A stretch of 64,000 nucleotides of DNA from an uncultured Collinsella sp. (GTDB lineage Bacteria > Actinomycetota > Coriobacteriia > Coriobacteriales > Coriobacteriaceae), in NCBI GenBank assembly GCA_902494565.1, contig CABUTN010000002.1, positions 62,001 to 126,000 on the forward strand, given 5' to 3'. Both the position numbers and the translations under genes were made by a program. This document shows positions 16,736 through 24,952 of this stretch, piece by piece (position 1 is the first letter of the stretch; every line of letters begins with the position of its first letter). Under the pieces are notes generated by a model. The model was not told where the DNA came from. It saw only the letters and a program-made list of their open reading frames with translations, and ran no database searches.

Positions 16736-16769
16736 GGGCCGGCATGCCGAACGGTCGACATGCCGGCCC
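16736..16769 (+). terminator. stem-loop after the dipeptidase gene
   Basis: GGGCCGGCATG (16736-16746) and CATGCCGGCCC (16759-16769) form a perfect 11-bp stem. No T-run follows, so it may be a 3'-end stabiliser or weak terminator before the metallopeptidase gene. Confidence 0.6.
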
Positions 16770-16792
16770 ATCCCCAATCTGAAGGACCGCTT

Positions 16793-17569
16793 TTGACGCA
16801 GCAATTTACGTTTTTCCTACCCCGACCGGATGGCACGTCCTTGCCCGTCGTCGTTACCAAAAAGCGCGTCAAGAACTTCAACCTACGCATCACATCGAGC
16901 GGCGAGGTCCACGCTAGCGCACCGATCGGCGCCAGCCGCGAGCGTATCGAAGCGTTTGTGAAGCGCAACAGCGCCTGGATTATCAGCCGACTTGCCCAGC
17001 GCGAGCAACGTCAGGCGACGGCGAGAGAGCCGCTCAGTCCCTCGTCCATCATTGCGCTTTGGGGCAAGCCCATCAGGGTACAGGATGCACTCGATCACAA
17101 CTTTGCATCACCCGCACCGCGACCCAAACAGGCCACCTTCGCAAGTTTTATGGGTACCGACGAATCGGACGTAGGCCCACGGGCCAAGCGGCACGCAATC
17201 CTCGACGGTCTAACGTCCGATGAGCTCCAAGCCCACATCGACCAGCTTTATACGACCGAGGTCACCGCAGTGCTACGCGACATCGTGCACGCGTACGAAA
17301 TCGCAATGGGCGTCACCGTGGCCCGCATTTCCGTACGCAGCATGAAAACGCGTTGGGGCTCATGCACACCTAAATCCGGCGCTATTCGCATCGCGCGCGA
17401 GCTCGCCGCCTACCCCGTCGAATGCCTCGACATGGTTGTCGCCCACGAGCTCGTCCACTTGCTCGAGCCAAGCCACAATCAGCGGTTTCACGCCCTGCTC
17501 GACACGTACTGCCCCAACAATAGAGCGCTGTCGCAGCGGCTCAAGCAGCCACCCATAGAGACGTATTAG
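16793..17569 (+). CDS. YgjP/WLM-like zinc metallopeptidase (DUF45)
   Basis: 258-aa M48-related metal-dependent hydrolase. The C-terminal catalytic block contains TRWGSCTPKSGAIRIARELA and the zinc motif VVAHELVHLLEPSHNQRFHALLD, that is HExxH with a third His further on. The N-terminal 60 residues (KKRVKNFNLRITSSGEVHASAP) are the usual DUF45 beta domain. About 60 residues between the two domains are longer than in typical YgjP. I chose the TTG at 16793 because GAAGGA lies 7 nt upstream. The physiological substrate of this family is unknown. Confidence 0.88.
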   Translation: MTQQFTFFLPRPDGTSLPVVVTKKRVKNFNLRITSSGEVHASAPIGASRERIEAFVKRNSAWIISRLAQREQRQATAREPLSPSSIIALWGKPIRVQDALDHNFASPAPRPKQATFASFMGTDESDVGPRAKRHAILDGLTSDELQAHIDQLYTTEVTAVLRDIVHAYEIAMGVTVARISVRSMKTRWGSCTPKSGAIRIARELAAYPVECLDMVVAHELVHLLEPSHNQRFHALLDTYCPNNRALSQRLKQPPIETY

Positions 17570-17575
17570 AACCGG

Positions 17576-18061
17576 TTAGCGCACACGCTCGATCTCGACG
17601 CCACAGCTTGCCAAGGGCAGGCCAACAGGAGCCCACGGCTTATCGAGCTTTATGCGCACACCAAGCAGCGAGGGATAGCGGCGCAGCAGCATCTGGGCCA
17701 CACCCTCGGCTGCCGCCTCGATGAGTTTAAACGTATGCTCGCGCAGATAGCCGTCGACATCGTGGCACACCGAGCCATAGTCAATCGAGGCGTCCAGGTT
17801 ATCGTGCTCCCCCGCCGCGCGCAGGTCGGCATAGAGCACCAGAGAAACGACGAACTTCTGACCCAGCGCGTTCTCCTCGGGATACACACCGTGGTTGGCA
17901 AAAACCTCAAGGCCGTCAATGACAATACGATCGGCATGGCGCAAATCGTCATAGCTCACGTGGGGCACCGCCGTTGCGGTGGATATTTCGCCCCTTCCAC
18001 GGCGGGCGAGCTCGGCGCCTTCAGTCTTGGTTGCATTCTCGGGCAGTTTCTTGTTGCTCAT
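17576..18061 (-). CDS. folB: dihydroneopterin aldolase
   Basis: 161-aa FolB, which converts dihydroneopterin to 6-hydroxymethyl-dihydropterin in folate synthesis. The enzyme core is residues 40-161: DRIVIDGLEVFANHGVYPEENALGQKF, with the pterin-binding region, SIDYGSVCHDV, and the conserved Glu and Lys in LIEAAAEGVAQ and IKLDKPWAP. The first 40 residues are an unusual polar extension; the ATG at 18061 is nevertheless backed by AAGGAG. It is last in the folE-HD-folB operon and its stop lies 6 nt from the convergent metallopeptidase stop. Confidence 0.93.
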   Translation of the reverse strand: MSNKKLPENATKTEGAELARRGRGEISTATAVPHVSYDDLRHADRIVIDGLEVFANHGVYPEENALGQKFVVSLVLYADLRAAGEHDNLDASIDYGSVCHDVDGYLREHTFKLIEAAAEGVAQMLLRRYPSLLGVRIKLDKPWAPVGLPLASCGVEIERVR

Positions 18062-18104
18062 CGCGATCGTCTCCTTCGTTTAGAACCCCGACCGCGCAAA
18101 CTAA

Positions 18105-18686
18105 CTACACGCGAATCGACAGGTTCTTTTTATCATCGCTCCAGTTGCAAGCATTGCGCGCGGGGCATGCAAAGCAGGCGCGAGACGCTTTGTCGGCTGC
18201 ATAGAGCAAACGCTCAAGCGGTTGGCTGTTCACGCGCAGCTTGCGATGGCCCAGAATGGCCGTCTTAATGGCTGCAGCATCGGCCGGCTCAAACGCCACT
18301 TCATCGGGCATGCCGCCGAGAATCACATCAGCGACGCGCTCGCTTGCAACATCATGGGATATACCCGATTCGTACTGTTCATCTTTGCCGATATCGTGAA
18401 GAAGTGCCGTGGCGTAGATGACCTCGCGGTCAAATTCGAGCTCTTCCTCGAGATTCTTGATCCACATAATGCGAGCGACATCGAGCAGATGGTCGATACC
18501 GTGGCGGCAGAAGATGCGCCCCGATTCCAACTGTGCAATGTTGCCCAGGTGCCGCCGGAACAGGCCGTTGGCACAAATGTAATCGATACGAGGCATGGCA
18601 CCAAAAGGCGCTAGGCCCGAAGCCATAAAACCGCGACGCGGCGTTCCCTCATCGGTCTTCGATGCAAAGTCGTTAACGGCTCTCAT
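18105..18686 (-). CDS. HD-domain hydrolase in the folate operon
   Basis: 193-aa HD-superfamily phosphohydrolase. The metal ligands are seen as FCRHGIDHLLDVARI, ALLHDIGKDEQY and ILGHRKLR. The C-terminus carries CFACPARNACNWSDD, a cysteine cluster that might bind a metal. It lies between folE (2 nt gap) and folB. Removing phosphate from dihydroneopterin triphosphate is an unfilled step in many folate operons, so a role there is attractive but unproven. Confidence 0.82.
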   Translation of the reverse strand: MRAVNDFASKTDEGTPRRGFMASGLAPFGAMPRIDYICANGLFRRHLGNIAQLESGRIFCRHGIDHLLDVARIMWIKNLEEELEFDREVIYATALLHDIGKDEQYESGISHDVASERVADVILGGMPDEVAFEPADAAAIKTAILGHRKLRVNSQPLERLLYAADKASRACFACPARNACNWSDDKKNLSIRV

Positions 18687-18688
18687 GG

Positions 18689-19246
18689 TTAGCGGCCCAG
18701 CATCCTAAAGAATCGCTCCTCGAGCGCCGAATCGGTCTCAAAGACGCCGCGGCGAGCGAGCGTCACGGTCTTGGTGCCGGGCTTTTGCACGCCGCGCATC
18801 GTCATGCACATATGCTCAGCCTCCATGAGCACAATCGCTCCCTGGGGAGCGAGATAATCCATGAGAGCGTCGGCAACCTGTGCACACAGCTGCTCCTGCA
18901 GCTGCAGACGACGGGCATAAACCTCAACCGTGCGGGCGAGCTTGGAAAGCCCAGCCACTCGACCGTTGGGGATATAGCCAATGGCGGCTTTGCCATAAAA
19001 CGGCAGCAGATGATGTTCACACAGCGAGTAGAACGTGATGTCGCGCTCGATAACCAAATCGTTCGAAGCGACGGCAAAGGTTTTGGACAGGTGCTCCTCG
19101 GCACTCTGGTCCATACCGCCGGCGATCTCGCCATACATACGGGCAACGCGCGCCGGCGTCTCCAGCAGGCCCTCACGAGTTGGGTCCTCGCCTATGCCCT
19201 CAAGCAACAACTTAATGGCGGCCTCGACTTTTTCCTGATCGACCAT
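18689..19246 (-). CDS. folE: GTP cyclohydrolase I
   Basis: 185-aa FolE, first enzyme of tetrahydrofolate synthesis, turning GTP into 7,8-dihydroneopterin triphosphate. Landmarks are EGLLETPARVARMYGEI, the zinc/active-site segment FYSLCEHHLLPFYGKAAIGY, GLSKLARTVEVYARRLQLQEQL and EAEHMCMTMRGVQKPG, with the zinc Cys and His residues all present. It heads the folE-HD-folB operon; its ATG lies in the gap after nrdG. Confidence 0.97.
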   Translation of the reverse strand: MVDQEKVEAAIKLLLEGIGEDPTREGLLETPARVARMYGEIAGGMDQSAEEHLSKTFAVASNDLVIERDITFYSLCEHHLLPFYGKAAIGYIPNGRVAGLSKLARTVEVYARRLQLQEQLCAQVADALMDYLAPQGAIVLMEAEHMCMTMRGVQKPGTKTVTLARRGVFETDSALEERFFRMLGR

Positions 19247-19312
19247 CTGGGCCTCACTTTTCCGATTTCACGTTCGCGCTATGGTACCACGCCCTCCGGC
19301 ATCGACCACAAG

Positions 19313-19894
19313 CTACATAGTATGGGTCGAATAGACCGGATCATCACGCCAAAGTTCAACCGCATCACAAAGCGCAACGCCCTCGCGCTCAGCACGGGCG
19401 CGCGTAGCGTTCATATCGATCACGCGCTGATTGCTCGAGCCCCTAAAGCGCAACGAGATATCGTACAGGTCCTGAACAAACGGGCCGTCCACCAACATAT
19501 CAAGACAGGTAAGGATACGGTCCGTCACCTCGGTATGATGACGACCGCCCGGCATAAGCTCCTCGAGTACGTCGCCAGTAAAGCACCAAATGGTCTTGCC
19601 CGACCCCACAGGATAGGCCGCACGCACGCGTTCGATAAAGTCAACGAGCCCCGCCTGATTCTCGGGTTCCATGGGCTCCCCGCCCAGAATCGTCAGGCCA
19701 TCAATAAAGGGATGATCGAGGCTCTCGATAATCTTGTCCTCGACGGCGCGATCGAACGGCTCGCCCGCGGCAAAGTCCCACGCGACGGAGTTAAAACAAT
19801 TCTTGCACCCACGACGGCACCCACTCACAAACAGAGAAGTACGAACACCTTCCCCATCAGCAATGTCGAAATACTTAATGTTCGCGTAGTTCAT
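19313..19894 (-). CDS. nrdG: anaerobic ribonucleotide reductase activating enzyme
   Basis: 193-aa radical-SAM enzyme that installs the glycyl radical on NrdD. The cluster motif is CRRGCKNC (CxxxCxxC) and the SAM-binding TILGGEPMEPENQ follows. DGPFVQDLYDISLRFRGSSNQRVID near the end is typical of NrdG. The ATG at 19894 has a GGGAGAG site; an earlier in-frame start would begin inside the hairpin at 19910-19993. The gene follows nrdD across a 426-bp gap rich in hairpins. Confidence 0.95.
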   Translation of the reverse strand: MNYANIKYFDIADGEGVRTSLFVSGCRRGCKNCFNSVAWDFAAGEPFDRAVEDKIIESLDHPFIDGLTILGGEPMEPENQAGLVDFIERVRAAYPVGSGKTIWCFTGDVLEELMPGGRHHTEVTDRILTCLDMLVDGPFVQDLYDISLRFRGSSNQRVIDMNATRARAEREGVALCDAVELWRDDPVYSTHTM

Positions 19895-19909
19895 AGGTAA
19901 CTCTCCCGG

Positions 19910-19993
19910 GAGGCCGGGACATATCATCCCGTCCTCAAACATTCTCGGCCTTCGGCCTGCGAAACTGCGGGCGGGACGATATGCCCCGGCCTC
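19910..19993 (-). repeat. long hairpin upstream of nrdG (possible third member of the 37 kb family)
   Basis: Arms 19910-19930 and 19973-19993 are complementary over 21 nt with two exceptions, both A/C on the plus strand and so G-U in minus RNA. Between them, read on the minus strand, are CCCGCAG, a GGCCGAAGGCC apex and ATGTTTGAGGAC, which match the internal-loop strand, apex type and second strand of the hairpins at 37001-37125 and 37307-37433. The element ends 15 nt before the nrdG start. Confidence 0.7.
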
Positions 19994-20171
19994 ATGCAAA
20001 GGGCAACTCAATGAACGAAGCGAACATCGAGTATAGGGTTCGAGGTCCAATAAAAACTGGGTTGCGGCTCAACCGCCATCGCAAGTAAATCGCAGCTGCA
20101 GCTCGAATTATTTCCGCTAAGAACTTCGAGGGGTGAGCAGACCGCATGCTGCATCTCAGCTACATCAACTT

Positions 20172-20309
20172 GGCTGCCCCGTAGCGAGGCCCCGGACCTT
20201 TGCTCGATATGAGTTCCGCACGAACAGGAGGCGCCAGTGGCGCCTCCGTCGTGAGCCAGGACTGTCCGAAATAGCGAGTAGAGGTCCGGGGCCTCGCTAC
20301 GGGGCAGCC
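20172..20309 (-). repeat. 138-nt hairpin directly after nrdD
   Basis: A perfect 28-bp outer stem (20172-20199 with 20282-20309) encloses a nested stem CACGA/TCGTG and GGAGGCGCC/GGCGCCTCC. It begins 11 nt past the nrdD stop. No T-run follows. Inner GTTCCGCACGAAC and TGTCCGA faintly recall the 37 kb hairpin motifs. Between this element and the hairpin at 19910-19993 (20000-20170) I see no gene. Confidence 0.85.
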
Positions 20310-20320
20310 TGGGATGGTTA

Positions 20321-22543
20321 TTAGAGATGCAGCACGCGGTCGCGGATCTCCTCGGTTCGACCCTGGTTCCAGAACTGGGTACCGATGTAGCCGCACGTAC
20401 GACGAGCGACGTTCATCTTCTCCTGGTCGCGGTTGCCGCAATTGGGGCACTCCCACACCAGCTTGCCATCGTCCTCAACAATCTTGATCTCGCCATCGTA
20501 GCCGCACACCTGGCAGTAGTCGCTCTTGGTGTTGAGCTCGGCGTACATGATGTTGTCGTAGATGTACTGCATCACGCGAATGACAGCCTTGAGGTTGTCC
20601 TGCATGTTGGGAACCTCGACGTAGGAGATAGCACCGCCCGGCGAAAGCTGCTGGAACATACCCTCGAACTTGAGCTTATCGAAAGCATCGATCTCCTCGG
20701 ACACGTGGACGTGATAGCTGTTAGTAATGTAGCCCTTGTCCGTCACACCCGGAATAATGCCAAAACGACGCTGCAGGCACTTGGCGAACTTGTAGGTCGT
20801 CGACTCAAGCGGGGTGCCGTACAGCGAGAAGTCGATATCGCTTTCGGCCTTCCACTCGGCGCACTTGTCGTTCATGCGCTGCATGACGGCCATGGCAAAC
20901 GGCGTGCCTTCCTTCTCGGTGTGGCTGTGGCCCGTCATGTACTTGACACACTCATACAGGCCGGCATAGCCCAGGCTGATGGTGGAGTATCCGCCCACGA
21001 GCAGCTTGTCGATCGTCTCGCCCTTCTTCAGACGAGCAAGGGCGCCGTACTGCCAAAGAATCGGCGCGGCGTCAGAAAGTGTACCCATCAGGCGCTCATG
21101 ACGGCACAGCAGGGCACGGTGGCACAGCTCAAGGCGCTCATCGAAGATCTTCCAGAACTTGTCCATATCCTGGTGCGAGCTCAGTGCGACATCAGGCAGG
21201 TTGATGGTCACAACGCCCTGGTTAAAGCGACCATAGTACTTGGGCTTGTTCGGGTCGTAGTTCAGCGCGTTGGCAACGTTGTTAAAACCGTTGCCCGAGC
21301 GGTCGGGCGTCAAGAAGCTGCGGCAGCCCATGCAGGTATAGCAATCGCCGTTGCCGGTGGTCTCGCCCTTCGACAGCTTGAGCTCGCGCATCTTCTTCTC
21401 GGAGATGTAGTCGGGAACCATGCGCTTGGCGGTGCACTTGGCAGCCAGCTGGGTCAGGTAGAAGTACGGGGAATCCTCGTGAACGTTATCGTCCTCGAGT
21501 ACATAGATAAGCTTGGGGAATGCCGGGGTAATCCACACGCCGGCCTCGTTCTTAACGCCCTCGTAGCGCTGGCGAAGCGTCTCCTCCACGATCATGGCAA
21601 GGTCGTGCTTCTCCTGCGGCGTACGGGCCTCGTTAAGATACATAAAGACCGTCACGAACGGCGCCTGGCCATTGGTGGTCATAAGGGTCACGACCTGATA
21701 CTGAATCGTCTGGACGCCACGACGAATCTCATCGCGCAGACGGTCCTCAACGACCTCACGGACCTTCTCGGCAGACGCAGAGACGCCAAGCTCATCGAGC
21801 TCGCGAGCGACCTCGCCGCGAATCTTTTGACGGCTCACCTCGACGAACGGGGCAAGATGGGTCAGCGAAATCGACTGGCCACCGTACTGAGAGGAAGCAA
21901 CCTGGGCGATGATCTGCGTCGCGATGTTGCAGGCCGTCGAGAAGCTATGCGGCTTCTCAATCAGCGTACCCGAGATAACAGTACCGTTCTGGAGCATATC
22001 CTCCAGGTTCACCAGGTCGCAGTTATGCATGTGCTGGGCAAAGTAGTCCGAATCGTGGAAGTGAATCAGGCCCTCGTTGTGAGCATCCACGATCTCCTGG
22101 GGCAGCAGCACGCGCTGCGTCAGGTCCTTGGAAATCTCGCCGGCCATGTAGTCGCGCTGAACGGAGTTGACGGTCGGGTTCTTGTTAGAGTTCTCCTGCT
22201 TGACCTCTTCGTTGTTGCATTCGATCAGCGACAGGATCTTGTCGTCGGTCGTGTTCTTTTGGCGCTTTAGGCTCTGAACATAGCGATAGATGATGTAGTG
22301 GCGAGCGACCTCGTAGCAGTCGAGACGCATAATCTCGTCCTCGACCAAATCCTGGATCTCCTCGACCGATACGGTGTGACCGGCCTTCTCACATGCCTCG
22401 GCGACGTTTTGTGCCGCATAGATCACCTGGCGGTCGGTAAGGCGAGAGCCTTCCTCGACCTCCAAGTTTGCGGCGCGGATCGCATTGACGATCTTATCGA
22501 TGTCAAAGGTAACCTCGGTGCCGCTGCGCTTGATGATCTTCAT
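20321..22543 (-). CDS. nrdD: anaerobic ribonucleoside-triphosphate reductase
   Basis: 740-aa class III ribonucleotide reductase making dNTPs without oxygen. An ATP-cone (residues 1-95, beginning KIIKRSGTEVTFD) provides allosteric control; the barrel follows with TCMGCRSFLTPDRSGNG among its conserved segments; the C-terminus has zinc pairs CQVCGYDGEI and CPNCGNRD and the glycyl-radical loop RRTCGYIGTQFWNQGR. The start at 22543 was chosen for the normal ATP-cone N-terminus. Tandem NrdR boxes 220 nt upstream indicate repression by NrdR. nrdG follows across two hairpins. Confidence 0.97.
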   Translation of the reverse strand: MKIIKRSGTEVTFDIDKIVNAIRAANLEVEEGSRLTDRQVIYAAQNVAEACEKAGHTVSVEEIQDLVEDEIMRLDCYEVARHYIIYRYVQSLKRQKNTTDDKILSLIECNNEEVKQENSNKNPTVNSVQRDYMAGEISKDLTQRVLLPQEIVDAHNEGLIHFHDSDYFAQHMHNCDLVNLEDMLQNGTVISGTLIEKPHSFSTACNIATQIIAQVASSQYGGQSISLTHLAPFVEVSRQKIRGEVARELDELGVSASAEKVREVVEDRLRDEIRRGVQTIQYQVVTLMTTNGQAPFVTVFMYLNEARTPQEKHDLAMIVEETLRQRYEGVKNEAGVWITPAFPKLIYVLEDDNVHEDSPYFYLTQLAAKCTAKRMVPDYISEKKMRELKLSKGETTGNGDCYTCMGCRSFLTPDRSGNGFNNVANALNYDPNKPKYYGRFNQGVVTINLPDVALSSHQDMDKFWKIFDERLELCHRALLCRHERLMGTLSDAAPILWQYGALARLKKGETIDKLLVGGYSTISLGYAGLYECVKYMTGHSHTEKEGTPFAMAVMQRMNDKCAEWKAESDIDFSLYGTPLESTTYKFAKCLQRRFGIIPGVTDKGYITNSYHVHVSEEIDAFDKLKFEGMFQQLSPGGAISYVEVPNMQDNLKAVIRVMQYIYDNIMYAELNTKSDYCQVCGYDGEIKIVEDDGKLVWECPNCGNRDQEKMNVARRTCGYIGTQFWNQGRTEEIRDRVLHL

Positions 22544-22749
22544 CCTCTTGCCTCTTTCGCATCGTAGCCTCATCGCGCTTCAGAGCCAAACGATGCCCGG
22601 CAGGGCTTACCCTGTCTTGCGGCGCCGTCGCGCAATCTGTGTTTTCGATAACCATAGGCCCTCATGCGGACAATCCTCGCAGCCAATCAAGGGGCTCAAA
22701 GATCCATCCAAATGGGGCGAATAAGGTCCTCGTTCTCTGTCCGCCATCT

Positions 22750-22814
22750 ATCATACGACAAAGAGGCATCTATATCCTGTATTCTTTTTTTAGGTCAAAC
22801 ACAATATATAGTGT
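22750..22814 (-). promoter_or_regulatory. nrdD promoter with tandem NrdR boxes
   Basis: ACACAATATATAGTGT at 22799-22814 is a perfect match to the NrdR-box consensus. A weaker box, GCATCTATATCCTGTA at 22767-22782, lies 32 bp away (three helical turns), the spacing NrdR normally uses. A TATGAT -10 box follows at 22750-22755, so its -35 region overlaps the weaker box and binding should block transcription. The nrdR gene itself is not in the window. Confidence 0.85.
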
Positions 22815-23015
22815 TTCAGCAGGTCAAAGCAATTAGTCATTTTGCAGACGCATTAATTATGAGGGGTTCTTGGCAAGTCGGTAAAACGTTATCAACACGA
22901 CTACCTGCATGGCAGTTATAAAACCCCCTCAACCGAGCCACCGCCAAATAGGACCAAAACCAAGCCGCTCACGCCAAAAGAATCCAAAAGATTATGCTTG
23001 ACCAACATGTTGCGG
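22815..23015. other. non-coding gap upstream of nrdD
   Basis: An AT-richer stretch between the NrdR boxes and the hairpin at 23016-23095. Apart from a possible GAGGGGTT/AACCCCCTC pairing (about 22860-22940) I see no gene, repeat or convincing promoter here. Confidence 0.5.
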
Positions 23016-23095
23016 TCGAATACCGGCGGACGGAGCGACGAGACTGCAAACGCTCGGAAGACTACAGCCCCGGCGCCCCGTCAGCCGGCATTCGA
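23016..23095 (-). repeat. hairpin at the 3' end of the thiolase operon
   Basis: TCGAATACCGGCGGACGG (23016-23033) pairs with 23078-23095 with two mismatches, and an inner GAGCG/CGCTC stem lies between. It starts 14 nt past the stop of the last gene of the operon, so it is probably the transcript end. Confidence 0.65.
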
Positions 23096-23109
23096 TAGGC
23101 GAGGAGCTA

Positions 23110-23577
23110 TTACTTCTCTTCGCGAGCTATCATGCGGCCGAGAGCCGCTGTAAAGGGATCGAGCAGAACGCCGGCGATAACCACAAAGGCCCATCCCTTT
23201 GTGACAAGGCCCGCCCAACGCGCGAAGAACGTACGGCCTTCAATCGTTCCGAATCCTCCCTGGAAGGCAATCTCGCCAAAACCGATTACCATAAAAAGGA
23301 GCGTGGCACCGATGGCCGTACCGGCGACCTTGTGTGATGCGCTCCCCTGCTCAAAACCAAAAAAGTCCAGGCACATACCAACCGTTTTGCCAAACAACGG
23401 GAGTGCGCTCAGAGCCTCGGCGATCACCGTGGCCACGATGAGTTGTCCCCAAAAGCCCGTGGGACTCATTAGGTCCAAACCGGGCGCCCCTTCGATAATG
23501 GGGAGAAATGCACAGAGCAACAAGGGGTTAAAGAAGCCGTTGAGAATGCCGATGACGCGGCCGACAGGGAGCTTCAT
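23110..23577 (-). CDS. hypothetical integral membrane protein
   Basis: 155-aa protein with about four hydrophobic helices (near residues 8-28, 45-65, 90-110 and 128-148) and a basic C-terminus MIAREEK. It begins MKLPVGRVIGILNGFFNP from an ATG at 23577 with AAAGG upstream. I recognise no family. As the last gene of the thiolase operon, next to an MFS transporter, it may assist transport or anchor the pathway at the membrane. Confidence 0.7.
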   Translation of the reverse strand: MKLPVGRVIGILNGFFNPLLLCAFLPIIEGAPGLDLMSPTGFWGQLIVATVIAEALSALPLFGKTVGMCLDFFGFEQGSASHKVAGTAIGATLLFMVIGFGEIAFQGGFGTIEGRTFFARWAGLVTKGWAFVVIAGVLLDPFTAALGRMIAREEK

Positions 23578-23611
23578 AGCCGTAAGCCTTTCAAAGTCAT
23601 TGATAGAAAGA

Positions 23612-23637
23612 GGGCCGCCGGCATATGTCGGCGGCCC
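23612..23637 (-). promoter_or_regulatory. intercistronic stem-loop after the MFS gene
   Basis: GGGCCGCCG and CGGCGGCCC form a 9-bp stem around an 8-nt loop between the MFS gene and the membrane-protein gene; a short pyrimidine stretch CTCTTTCT follows on the minus strand. Confidence 0.6.
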
Positions 23638-23678
23638 CGATAAAAACATGATGTGTGGCAAAGCAACTACTCGAGCGG

Positions 23679-24878
23679 CTACTCCGCCTCGCCGCCGGCT
23701 GCCATCTTCTCGGCCTCGGCAAGCTGGGCCGGAGTGAGCTTGCGATACTTAATGGCGCCAAAGACGACACAAGCCGCGCAGACGATCATGCCAGCGATGA
23801 ACTTCTGGTCAATCGTTGCACCAAACGGCGACGTCACGGCCTCAAACACAATGGGAGACAGTGCCATGCCAAAGTTGATGCCCGCCATGCCAATGGCGAG
23901 GTTAAACGCACGTCCCTCGGGAGCAGAGTTGCCGGCGGCAAAATTGCCCTCCAGCGGTACGTATGTCTCCTTGCCAAGAGCGACGACAAAGCCCGCAACG
24001 CACAGCACCATAAAGGCGGGTGCAACCAGCGTCAGGCCCAGGCCAACGAGCGTCACGCCCCACGCGATCGGCATCGACAGGTTCTTGAACTTGGCAAACA
24101 ACGGGCCCACCAAAAGGCCAGCCGCAATACCGGCAACGGTCATAACGGTAGAGGCAAGACCGGCCTCCACGGTACCGCCAAAGCCGCGACCCACAACAAG
24201 CAGCGAAACGTTGGAGCTAAAGAGCTGGAACGTGAGTACGAACACAAAGCTCATGACCGTGATAATTGCGACCTCTTTGGGCATGTTGGCAAACACGTTG
24301 ACCTTACGCTTAGGCTCAAGATGGCCCTCGGGAAGGCAAACAGCCTCGATCACGATGAAAATGATCATGATGAAGTACGCCGCATAGCTATGGAACCACT
24401 CGGCAGAACCCAAGATGCCGGAAACCATCGTCCAGATAATGCCGCCAAGTGCGACAAAAGTGGAGTAGATGCCCATGACAAACGAGCGCTGCTTTCCGCC
24501 AAAGTAATCCGCGATAAGAGCGTCCGTTGAATTCTGCACGGCGCCGAGACCAAGGCCCATGACAGCAGAAGCCGCTAAGACCTGGCCGAGCGAGTCGTGG
24601 AACACCAGCGCCGAGGCGCCTGCCAGCATCACGATAACGTGACCGACAAGCGCCGTCTTCTTCTTGGACACGCGAGAGGCAAGCTGCGAAGAGACGAGCA
24701 TGGCGGACAGTGCCATCATCAACGGGATGATGCCGATGATCATCTGGACGGCAGCGATGTTTTCGTCGGGAAACGCCGCCGCGACAGAGGCCACGATGGG
24801 GACGGGCACCAACATGCCCATAATGCACATGGCGGCAGCATAAATGCCCACCAGGTACTTGATCTTGGTTTTATCCAT
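23679..24878 (-). CDS. MFS transporter
   Basis: 399-aa major-facilitator protein with about twelve transmembrane segments. The cytoplasmic loop 2-3 reads ASRVSKKKTALVGH, a relaxed form of the MFS loop, and GLGLGAVQNSTDALIADYFGGKQRSFVMG is the region around helix 4-5. The C-terminus is charged and cytoplasmic. Its position after the kinase gene suggests it imports the acid or ester that the operon degrades, or exports the acid produced. Substrate not recognisable. Confidence 0.88.
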   Translation of the reverse strand: MDKTKIKYLVGIYAAAMCIMGMLVPVPIVASVAAAFPDENIAAVQMIIGIIPLMMALSAMLVSSQLASRVSKKKTALVGHVIVMLAGASALVFHDSLGQVLAASAVMGLGLGAVQNSTDALIADYFGGKQRSFVMGIYSTFVALGGIIWTMVSGILGSAEWFHSYAAYFIMIIFIVIEAVCLPEGHLEPKRKVNVFANMPKEVAIITVMSFVFVLTFQLFSSNVSLLVVGRGFGGTVEAGLASTVMTVAGIAAGLLVGPLFAKFKNLSMPIAWGVTLVGLGLTLVAPAFMVLCVAGFVVALGKETYVPLEGNFAAGNSAPEGRAFNLAIGMAGINFGMALSPIVFEAVTSPFGATIDQKFIAGMIVCAACVVFGAIKYRKLTPAQLAEAEKMAAGGEAE

Positions 24879-24908
24879 GATCCATCCTTACACTTAGAGA
24901 ATAGGGCC

Positions 24909-24939
24909 GGGGCGGCCGGACGTCATCATCGGCCGCCCC
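24909..24939 (-). promoter_or_regulatory. intercistronic stem-loop between kinase and MFS genes
   Basis: GGGGCGGCCG (24909-24918) and CGGCCGCCCC (24930-24939) give a perfect 10-bp stem with an 11-nt loop and no T-run; likely an mRNA-stability or partial-termination element. Confidence 0.6.
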
Positions 24940-24952
24940 AAACACAGCACTA

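Noticed and set aside
20327..22270. Plus-strand open frame of 647 codons opposite nrdD
   Set aside because: Antisense shadow of a strongly conserved gene in high-GC DNA; no protein family resemblance.
22860..22945. GAGGGGTT/AACCCCCTC pairing upstream of nrdD as another family hairpin
   Set aside because: Arms are only 8-9 nt and 60 nt apart, with no loop motif shared with the other elements.
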